5,122 nucleotides of DNA. Origin: Faecalicoccus sp. (GTDB taxonomy: Bacteria > Bacillota_I > Bacilli_A > Erysipelotrichales > Erysipelotrichaceae). This document shows positions 1-5,122 of this stretch, piece by piece. The DNA is taken from positions 1 to 5,122 of the forward strand of contig JAGAWH010000151.1 of assembly GCA_017941505.1 (NCBI GenBank). Reading direction: 5' to 3'. The position numbers and the translations under genes are program-made. The notes under the pieces were generated by a model, which did no database searches, was not told where the DNA came from, and saw nothing but the letters and a program-made list of their open reading frames with translations. Each line of letters starts with the position of its first letter. Positions within the stretch are counted from its first letter, which is position 1.

Positions 1-1
1 A

Positions 2-1237
2 GTATTCAAGAATGAAAAAGAAGCTTCCGTAAGAGATTATCTTCACGTTGTTTTTCATTGTGTTTATCGCCATATGTATCTTCATACTCTTTTGAATCAA
101 GATATATGGAATCTGGCTTGTGATATTGCCGTAGAAAAAACAATTAATGATCTTGGAATAAAATCAACAGATGCGAAAAGAGCAGCTCTTCAATTGAATA
201 CTCTGAATGAGTTGGAAAAGGAAGTAAAAGTCCTCACGGCAGAAAAGATATATTATCATTACTTGGATCAACAGCTTTCTCAAGCACAACTTTCAAAATT
301 GGAGGTATTGTTTGCGGCTGACGATCATTCTATATGGTACATGAATGAAGAACATAAAAACAGTTTGTTAGGAATTGATAACGATGATTCAAACGATGAG
401 AATAATGATGAGAATAACGATGATGGTTTGGGTGATGGTATGGATTCTGAAAACGCAACAGGATCTGATTCTGTCGGCTCTGTTCGGCAATTAGAGAATA
501 TGTGGAAAGATATATCGGAACATATGCAGATGGATCTTGAAACGTTCTCTAAAAAACAGGGAAATCAAGCAGGGGCATTAGTTCAGAATCTCAGGGAAGT
601 AAATCGTGAGAAATACAACTATGAAGCTTTTCTTAGAAGATTTGCGGTACGTGGAGAAGTCATGAAGATCGATATGGATGAATTTGATTATATCTTCTAT
701 ACTTACGGACTTAAATTATATGGAAATGTTCCATTAATTGAGCCGTTAGAGTATAAAGAAGTAAAACGAATCAAGGAATTTGTGATTGCGATTGATACTT
801 CAGGATCTACTTCCGGTGAATTGGTGCAGGCCTTTCTTCAGAAAACATATAATATTTTGAAAAGCGAAGAAAGTTTTTTCTCTAAGATCAATGTGCATAT
901 CATACAATGCGATACCATTATCCAGGAAGATGCGAAGATTACCAACCAGGATGAATTTGATCAATATATGAAACAAATGAGGATAAGAGGCTTAGGGGGA
1001 ACAGATTTCCAACCGGTATTTGACTATGTAAATAAGTTAAACAACGAAAAAGAGTTCCAAAACTTAAAGGGATTAGTCTATTTTACGGATGGATGGGGAG
1101 ATTTTCCAAACAATGCTCCCCAATATGACACAGCATTTGTGTTTGTCGATGATGGTTTTAACAATTATGATGTGCCTTCATGGGCATTGAAGCTCATTTT
1201 GCAGAAGGAAGAAATATACGATATGCAGAAATTGTAA
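2..1237 (+). CDS. Putative metallopeptidase / VWA-like domain protein (DUF2201-type), 5' partial
   Basis: The reading frame is open to the left edge, so the true start lies outside the window; the ATG at 74 is internal. The 24 codons before it complete a conserved N-terminal block, HVVFHCVYRH (44-73). This is followed by LNQDIWNLACDIAVEKTIND, which matches the His-rich helix and the W-N-x-A-x-D segment of DUF2201_N putative metallopeptidases. Counting from the ATG at 74, an Asp/Asn-rich linker occupies residues 102-127. The block around EFDYIFYTYGLKLYGNVPLIEP (about 203-224) is typical of these proteins. A C-terminal VWA-like domain starts near 235. Its MIDAS motif looks complete: D241-T-S-G-S245, T310 in GLGGTDF and D339 in YFTDG. 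The domain would bind a divalent metal and a protein partner. No signal peptide or membrane segment is visible in the part seen, so it is probably cytoplasmic. Its likely partner is the MoxR ATPase two genes downstream. Family assignment is firm. Peptidase activity is doubtful because the expected HExxH Glu is Val. Confidence 0.88.
   Translation, partial: VFKNEKEASVRDYLHVVFHCVYRHMYLHTLLNQDIWNLACDIAVEKTINDLGIKSTDAKRAALQLNTLNELEKEVKVLTAEKIYYHYLDQQLSQAQLSKLEVLFAADDHSIWYMNEEHKNSLLGIDNDDSNDENNDENNDDGLGDGMDSENATGSDSVGSVRQLENMWKDISEHMQMDLETFSKKQGNQAGALVQNLREVNREKYNYEAFLRRFAVRGEVMKIDMDEFDYIFYTYGLKLYGNVPLIEPLEYKEVKRIKEFVIAIDTSGSTSGELVQAFLQKTYNILKSEESFFSKINVHIIQCDTIIQEDAKITNQDEFDQYMKQMRIRGLGGTDFQPVFDYVNKLNNEKEFQNLKGLVYFTDGWGDFPNNAPQYDTAFVFVDDGFNNYDVPSWALKLILQKEEIYDMQKL
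392..427 (+). repeat. 12-bp in-frame tandem repeat coding an Asn/Asp/Glu-rich linker
   Basis: Three successive 12-bp units (392-403, 404-415, 416-427) share the pattern AAY GAT GAG AAT and encode N-D-E-N, N-D-E-N and N-D-D-G. The third unit is degenerate. They lie in the acidic linker between the N-terminal putative metallopeptidase region and the VWA domain. The unit is a multiple of three, so copy-number slippage would change linker length without breaking the frame. Confidence 0.7.
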
Positions 1238-1259
1238 TTAACGAAACGGAGAAACCTTT

Positions 1260-2165
1260 ATGAAAACAAAAAAGATTACTATGAACGTATCAAAAAAACA
1301 AAATATCGTATTACTCGGCAATGGAATCTGCCGATGTTTAGGAATGAACTCCTGTGACGATATTATTGAACAGATCCGTAAAGAGAATAATCCTGAGGTC
1401 AATCCGGACATTATGAATAAATTACAATTTCCTCAAAAAATTGTAGTTGCGACAAATGATCATGTTGATGAAAATATGCAGCGCTTAACAAAAGATATGC
1501 TTGAATCTACGTATTCTGAAAAGGATATCGGATTCTTAAAACAGCTGATTATGAATTCACCTGATGTCATATTAACTGCAAATTATTCAACAGAATTGGA
1601 GAAGGCGGAATATGGGAAATTCACCCGATATACATATAATCAGAATACTACTATTGTGGCGGATTTAAGAAATTCTGCAGAAGAACTCGGACTCAATAGA
1701 TATATTCCGTTGATGGCCGGCCAAAATGAGAAGCAGTTATGGCATATTCATGGGAACGCTATGAAACCAAAATCAATCGTGATGGGGCATTACTACTATG
1801 GTAAACTTCTGCGTGAAATTCAGGAGTATATTCCAAAACTAATGCGACGCTATCACAGTGCCGGACACTCGAATGAACATATTATGCAGATCAAAAGCTG
1901 GATTGATTACTTTATGCTGTGTGAAGTTCATATTATAGGATTTTCGATGGACTTAGCCGAGGTTGATTTGTGGTGGCTCTTATGCTGTAAAAAAAGACAT
2001 TTCCCTGATTCAAAGGTATATTTCTATGAACCGGATGGAAAGTATATTTACCAAAGTGAAAAAGAGCTTTTGATGAAAGCTTATGGGGTAAAGATTATAA
2101 CCGATGAAAAATTTACAGGGGATTATAGAGAATTCTATCTTAAGTCGATTTCTATGACTGAGTAA
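1260..2165 (+). CDS. SIR2-like (NAD-binding/putative NADase) protein
   Basis: This 301-residue protein has the ordered signature of the bacterial SIR2-like (SIR2_2) Rossmann fold. A nucleotide-binding loop, IVLLGNGICR (16-25), stands where sirtuins have GAGxS. I-L-T-A-N108-Y-S (104-110) corresponds to the TTNYD motif with the catalytic-type Asn. L-W-H-I-H164-G (160-165) holds the catalytic-type His, followed by an IVMG..YY segment. HIIGFSMDLAEVDLWWLL (224-241) is the iiGyS-x-x-D block that closes the NAD site. The SIR2 fold fills the protein; no zinc-binding Cys cluster, extra effector domain or membrane segment is seen. SIR2-like proteins of this general class in anti-phage systems (for example ThsA) hydrolyse NAD+. 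NADase activity here is inferred from the retained Asn and His. The start has GGAG at 1248-1251, 8 bp upstream. The gene lies 22 bp after the VWA gene and 11 bp before the MoxR gene, so it is cotranscribed with both. Fold assignment is strong; biological role is not established. Confidence 0.83.
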   Translation: MKTKKITMNVSKKQNIVLLGNGICRCLGMNSCDDIIEQIRKENNPEVNPDIMNKLQFPQKIVVATNDHVDENMQRLTKDMLESTYSEKDIGFLKQLIMNSPDVILTANYSTELEKAEYGKFTRYTYNQNTTIVADLRNSAEELGLNRYIPLMAGQNEKQLWHIHGNAMKPKSIVMGHYYYGKLLREIQEYIPKLMRRYHSAGHSNEHIMQIKSWIDYFMLCEVHIIGFSMDLAEVDLWWLLCCKKRHFPDSKVYFYEPDGKYIYQSEKELLMKAYGVKIITDEKFTGDYREFYLKSISMTE

Positions 2166-2176
2166 GTGAGGTTATT

Positions 2177-3700
2177 ATGAATATTAAGGACGCAAAAGAA
2201 GAAATCAAAAATGCGATGCGCGCATATTTTACTAAAGATAAATACGGAGATTATGTAATATCGTTAGAAAAACAAAGACCAGTATTCTTAATGGGACCTC
2301 CGGGAATCGGTAAAACCGCCATTATGGAACAAATTGCCTCTGAACTTGGTGTAGGCTTGGTCTCTTATTCCATGACACATCATACAAGACAGAGTGCTTT
2401 AGGATTACCTTTTATCGCGAAAAAAACATACGGTGGGAAAGAGTACAGTGTATCGGAATATACCATGAGTGAAATTATCTCATCCGTATACGAAATGATG
2501 GAAAGTACCGGCTTAAAAGAAGGAATCCTATTTTTAGATGAGATAAATTGTGTATCAGAAACTCTGGCACCTTCCATGCTGCAATTTTTACAGTATAAAA
2601 TTTTCGGTAAACATCAGGTACCTGAAGGATGGATTGTTGTTACAGCCGGAAACCCACCGGAATATAATAACTCCGTACACGAGTATGACATTGTTACCTG
2701 GGATCGATTAAAACGAATCGATATTGATCCGGATTTTTCAGTATGGAAAGAATATGCATATCAAAAAGGGGTTCACCCTTCTATTATTTCATATCTGGAA
2801 ATAAAGAAAGATAACTTTTATAAGATCGAAACTACGATTGATGGAAAGACATATATCACTGCCCGTGGCTGGTCGGACTTATCTGATATGATTAAACTAT
2901 ATGAGAAGAACGATATTCCGGTTAAAGAAAGTCTGGTTGTACAATATCTCCGCAATAAAAAAATCGCAAAAGATTTTTCAGTCTATTATGATTTGTTCAA
3001 TAAGTATCAATCCGATTATCAGGTACCTCAGATTCTTGCGGGCAGAGCAACAGATGAAATTAAAGATCGTGCTAAAAAGGCCAAATTTGATGAACGCCTG
3101 GCTTTGTTGGGACTTATATTAGATGCACTTGGAGAAAAATGTCATAATGTATTTCTTGCTGAAAATTCACAGCGTGAATTATTAACTGCTCTGAAAGCCG
3201 TGAAAGTCGATTTATCTAAGCCAACGGCAGATGTTAAAAAAGTAATCGATAAACAGATTTCAAGTAGAAATAGTAAGCTGACCAGAGGAAAACAGGCAAA
3301 AACACTTTCTAAGGATCAGCAGGATATACTTCATGAAGCTATTGAGAGTCTAAATATGATTGGAAAAAGCTTGTTATTAAACATGCCTTCATCAAACAAT
3401 GAATCTTTTAAAGAAATCAAGAAGATATTTGATAATAGAACAAAAGATTTAAAGAAATTAGTGAATCAGTGTAAACAATCTTTATCTCATGCGTTTCATT
3501 TTATAGAAGACGTATTTCCGGATGGAAATGAGATGCTAATTTTAGTCACTGAACTTACGATGAATTATTATACTGCCACTTTTATCAGTCGTTTTGGCTG
3601 TGATGAGTATTTCGAACATAATAAAGAATTGTTGTTCTATGACAGACAGAAAGAGATTATTCAGGAAATCGAAAATCTGGATTCTGATTTGTTATCCTAA
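2177..3700 (+). CDS. MoxR-family AAA+ ATPase
   Basis: This 507-residue ATPase has Walker A GPPGIGKT (40-47), Walker B ILFLDEIN (117-124), sensor 1 Asn159 in TAGNPPEYN, a WDRLKR segment (175-180) that fits the arginine-finger region, and a sensor-2-like T-A-R230-G-W. These are the marks of MoxR/CbbQ-type AAA+ proteins, which couple ATP hydrolysis to remodelling or metal loading of clients and usually act with a VWA protein. The AAA+ core ends near residue 245. The remaining 260 residues are charged and mostly helical in character, including a Lys-rich stretch (343-385), and resemble no enzyme I recognise; typical MoxR proteins are about 300-350 residues. The start is set by GTGAGG (2166-2171), 5 bp upstream, just after the SIR2-like stop. 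It is the last gene of the operon and is followed by a terminator. The VWA protein encoded upstream is the expected partner. ATPase identity is near certain; the client is unknown. Confidence 0.93.
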   Translation: MNIKDAKEEIKNAMRAYFTKDKYGDYVISLEKQRPVFLMGPPGIGKTAIMEQIASELGVGLVSYSMTHHTRQSALGLPFIAKKTYGGKEYSVSEYTMSEIISSVYEMMESTGLKEGILFLDEINCVSETLAPSMLQFLQYKIFGKHQVPEGWIVVTAGNPPEYNNSVHEYDIVTWDRLKRIDIDPDFSVWKEYAYQKGVHPSIISYLEIKKDNFYKIETTIDGKTYITARGWSDLSDMIKLYEKNDIPVKESLVVQYLRNKKIAKDFSVYYDLFNKYQSDYQVPQILAGRATDEIKDRAKKAKFDERLALLGLILDALGEKCHNVFLAENSQRELLTALKAVKVDLSKPTADVKKVIDKQISSRNSKLTRGKQAKTLSKDQQDILHEAIESLNMIGKSLLLNMPSSNNESFKEIKKIFDNRTKDLKKLVNQCKQSLSHAFHFIEDVFPDGNEMLILVTELTMNYYTATFISRFGCDEYFEHNKELLFYDRQKEIIQEIENLDSDLLS

Positions 3701-3737
3701 TTTGCGATTGTTTTGAAAAGTAATAAGTTCGTCATCT

Positions 3738-3763
3738 GAGTCGATTGAAAGATCGGCTCTTTT
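3738..3763 (+). terminator. Rho-independent terminator of the VWA-SIR2-MoxR operon
   Basis: An 8-bp stem, GAGTCGAT (3738-3745) with ATCGGCTC (3752-3759), contains one T-G wobble, has a 6-base loop (TGAAAG) and is followed by TTTT (3760-3763). It sits 38 bp after the MoxR stop and immediately before the first palindromic module of the next gene. It therefore separates the operon from the Fic gene. The short T tract makes it moderate in strength. Confidence 0.75.
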
Positions 3764-3766
3764 AAA

Positions 3767-3905
3767 TTGAAATAAAGAATGAGAATTACTCTTGTTATTT
3801 CAAGTTCATCACTTAAGTTGAAATAAGGAATGTAAAACAAGGTTCTTATTTCAACTTTAACTGTTAAATTGAAATAAGAATGCTATAATTATAGTGTTAT
3901 TTCAA
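3767..3905 (+). repeat. Three palindromic modules, 51-bp period (putative operators)
   Basis: The left arm TTGAAATAA occurs at 3767-3775, 3818-3826 and 3869-3877. Its exact inverse TTATTTCAA occurs at 3795-3803, 3846-3854 and 3897-3905. Every module is 37 bp with a 19-bp centre, and modules repeat every 51 bp. Left arms continue with a shared (A/G)GAATG in modules 1 and 2, one base shorter in module 3. The centres otherwise differ. Module 3 extends to 14-bp arms with one mismatch (3864-3910). The conserved arms, variable centres and location over the promoter suggest a multi-site operator for a dimeric DNA-binding protein, possibly the Fic protein encoded next. A 51-bp period is close to five helical turns, so the modules would lie on roughly the same DNA face. 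Confidence 0.85.
3881..3896 (+). promoter_or_regulatory. Extended -10 promoter of the fic-family gene
   Basis: TG (3881-3882), C, then TATAAT (3884-3889) is a consensus extended -10. It lies inside the perfect palindrome CTATAATTATAG (3883-3894) at the centre of module 3. Transcription would start near 3896, giving a leader of about 31 bases. The region 17 bp upstream (CTGTTA, 3861-3866) is a poor -35, as expected when an extended -10 does the work. A repressor on module 3 would cover both the -10 and the start site. Confidence 0.68.
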
Positions 3906-3908
3906 GTT

Positions 3909-3918
3909 AAAGGAGGTG
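3909..3918 (+). promoter_or_regulatory. Strong Shine-Dalgarno that decides the Fic start
   Basis: AAAGGAGGTG is a near-perfect anti-16S match placed 8 bp before the ATG at 3927. A longer in-frame start, GTG at 3894, lies upstream of this site at about the predicted transcription start and has no ribosome binding site of its own. The ATG at 3927 is therefore preferred. Confidence 0.88.
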
Positions 3919-3926
3919 GATTCACC

Positions 3927-5024
3927 ATGAATAGGGCAGGACAGTATCGGATGAATCTATCCGGCGAGGCAGCTTATGAATCATATGTTCCTAATCCATT
4001 ACCACCAAATCCTGAAATCAACATAGATACAGAAATGTTGTCGCTGCTTATAAGGGCAAATAAGGCTATATCTAATTTGGATAGTATTTCTTCCTACATA
4101 CCGGATATGGAGATGTTTGTTTCTATGTATGTAAGAAAAGAAGCTTTGATGTCATCCCAGATAGAGGGAACCCAGGCAACTCTGGAGGATATTTTAGACC
4201 CTCTTATTGATCAAAATACAAACAGAGATGTTGTAGATGTGGTTAACTATATCAGGGCAGCTGAATATGCGATAAAAAGGCTTGATACATTACCTTTGTG
4301 TAATAGATTGATAAGGGAAACACATGCAGTTTTGATGGAAAATGTAAGAGGACAGGAAAGAAATCCGGGTGAGTTTAGAAAGTCACAAAACTGGATTGGT
4401 GGACAGGGAAGTACTTTAAAAAACGCCCGATATGTTCCGCCTAATACTGTGGACATGGTAGAAGCCATGTCAGATTTGGAAAAATATATGCATTCTGAAG
4501 ATGAATTAGATGTTCTTATCAAAGCAGCGTTAATTCATTATCAGTTTGAGACGATTCATCCATTTCTTGATGGAAACGGAAGAGTAGGAAGATTGTTGAT
4601 TCCACTTTATTTGATGGAGAATAAAGTATTAAAAACACCTGCACTTTATATTTCGTATTATCTAAAGAAAAATCGGATTGAATATTATGACAGAATGACA
4701 GAAGTAAGAAGAAACGGAAATTATGAACAATGGATTCGCTTTTTTCTTACTGCAGTATTCGAATCTGCTGAAGACGCCATAATTGCAGTAAATCAATTAG
4801 CAGCTTTGTCTGATCAGAACCGTGACATAGTAAAAAAGATGGGGCGTGCTTCGAAAAACGGACTGTTACTGCTGAAATATCTGGAAAAGAATCCAATTAT
4901 TGATATCGGAAAAACAGCAGCTGCATTAAACTTATCTTATAATACCGTATCATCAGCAGTAAAAAGGTTACAGAATGCAGGCAATGGCGTCAACCTAAAA
5001 AAAGGTTGGCGTTTTTTATTGTGA
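3927..5024 (+). CDS. Fic-domain protein (class II AMPylator type) with C-terminal HTH, truncated 3' end
   Basis: This 365-residue protein begins with a Fic N-terminal region carrying the inhibitory motif S76-S-Q-I-E80-G81 ([S/T]xxxE[G/N]), which places it in class II, where the Glu blocks productive ATP binding. A flap segment (about 158-172) precedes the Fic core. The core motif H211-P-F-L-D215-G-N-G-R219-V-G-R222 matches HxFx(D/E)GNGRxxR in full, so transfer of AMP from ATP to a protein hydroxyl is expected. Residues 312-351 form a helix-turn-helix (IGKTAAALNLSYNTVSSAVKRL), the DNA-binding part of a winged helix. Family members usually continue into a wing and a C-terminal strand. Here LQNAG is followed only by NGVNLKKGWRFLL, coded within a terminator hairpin, so the end looks truncated or replaced. 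The gene has its own promoter, three upstream palindromes and its own terminator, which suggests autoregulation. Target protein is unknown. Fic identity and intact active site are firm; DNA binding by this truncated version is uncertain. Confidence 0.93.
   Translation: MNRAGQYRMNLSGEAAYESYVPNPLPPNPEINIDTEMLSLLIRANKAISNLDSISSYIPDMEMFVSMYVRKEALMSSQIEGTQATLEDILDPLIDQNTNRDVVDVVNYIRAAEYAIKRLDTLPLCNRLIRETHAVLMENVRGQERNPGEFRKSQNWIGGQGSTLKNARYVPPNTVDMVEAMSDLEKYMHSEDELDVLIKAALIHYQFETIHPFLDGNGRVGRLLIPLYLMENKVLKTPALYISYYLKKNRIEYYDRMTEVRRNGNYEQWIRFFLTAVFESAEDAIIAVNQLAALSDQNRDIVKKMGRASKNGLLLLKYLEKNPIIDIGKTAAALNLSYNTVSSAVKRLQNAGNGVNLKKGWRFLL
4988..5017 (+). terminator. Rho-independent terminator overlapping the end of the fic-family gene
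   Basis: A 9-bp stem, CGTCAACCT (4988-4996) with AGGTTGGCG (5003-5011), has one T-G wobble, an A6 loop and a six-T tail (5012-5017). The stop codon lies at 5022-5024, so the whole hairpin is inside the reading frame and encodes the final residues. Without the stop after the T tract, transcripts ending here would lack a stop codon; much of the termination must occur at the very end of the T tract or beyond for full-length protein. Confidence 0.85.
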
Positions 5025-5122
5025 GCGGGATTATGTGAACCAAAATACGGATCGGAAAAGCTCAAAGGCAAAAATGTAGTTAAGTATAAAACTTATTAAA
5101 ACCTATGTTATCAGAGCTTTAT

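Noticed and set aside
74..76. ATG at 74 as the start of the VWA-like gene
   Set aside because: The frame is open upstream to position 2, those codons encode a conserved His-rich motif, and no Shine-Dalgarno precedes 74. It is an internal Met.
2380..2577. Minus-strand open frame inside the MoxR gene
   Set aside because: It lies fully within the Walker B region of a clear AAA+ gene, has no ribosome binding site and no recognisable protein character.
2901..3122. Second plus-strand open frame inside the MoxR gene
   Set aside because: It is an alternative frame of the MoxR C-terminal region with no independent start signals.
3869..3889. TTGAAA (3869-3874) as the -35 paired with TATAAT (3884-3889)
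   Set aside because: The spacing is only 9 bp. The TTGAAA is part of the palindrome arm, and the promoter is better explained as extended -10.
3894..3896. GTG at 3894 as the start of the Fic gene
   Set aside because: It coincides with the predicted transcription start, lacks a ribosome binding site, and would translate the Shine-Dalgarno that serves the ATG at 3927.
3767..3905. CRISPR array
   Set aside because: The conserved parts are only 9-15 bp and alternate in inverted orientation, the intervals are 19 and 14 bp, and no cas gene is present. The structure is a palindromic operator array.
4247..4522. Minus-strand open frame inside the Fic gene
   Set aside because: It is opposite the conserved Fic coding sequence and has no start signals.
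5057..5120. Inverted repeat AAAGCTC / GAGCTTT as a mobile-element end
   Set aside because: Only 7 bp, with a long AT-rich interval and no flanking duplication or transposase; expected by chance.

Overview
The window is AT-rich bacterial DNA with Gram-positive style signals: strong AAGGAGG-type ribosome binding sites, short intergenic gaps and hairpin-plus-T-tract terminators. Codon use and the look of all four proteins fit a low-GC Firmicute, most likely a gut clostridium of the Lachnospiraceae type. That placement is inferred from the style of the sequence, not from a marker gene. All genes are on the + strand.

Positions 2-3700 hold a tight three-gene operon. Gene 1 enters already open at the left edge and encodes a putative-metallopeptidase/VWA-like protein (DUF2201/COG3864 type). 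Gene 2 encodes a small SIR2-like protein of the NAD-binding/NADase fold. Gene 3 encodes a MoxR-type AAA+ ATPase with a long helical C-terminal region. The gaps are 22 and 11 bp, each with its own Shine-Dalgarno and no room for a promoter. A Rho-independent terminator at 3738-3763 closes the unit. MoxR ATPases and VWA proteins work as pairs. A SIR2-like enzyme between them gives the layout of a sensor/chaperone-plus-effector conflict system, which makes this the best candidate here for an undescribed defence-type module. That function is inferred.

Positions 3764-3926 are a regulatory region. Three copies of a palindromic module (TTGAAATAA, 19 bp, TTATTTCAA) repeat with an exact 51-bp period. 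The third module contains an extended -10 promoter (TG-C-TATAAT), and its right arm touches the ribosome binding site of the next gene.

Positions 3927-5024 encode a class II Fic-domain protein (AMPylator type) with an intact Fic motif, an N-terminal inhibitory motif and a C-terminal helix-turn-helix. It is a separate transcription unit and probably regulates itself through the palindromes. Its last codons run through a strong terminator (4988-5017), and the usual end of the winged helix is missing, so the 3' end looks truncated or replaced. Positions 5025-5122 contain no gene or RNA that I can recognise.
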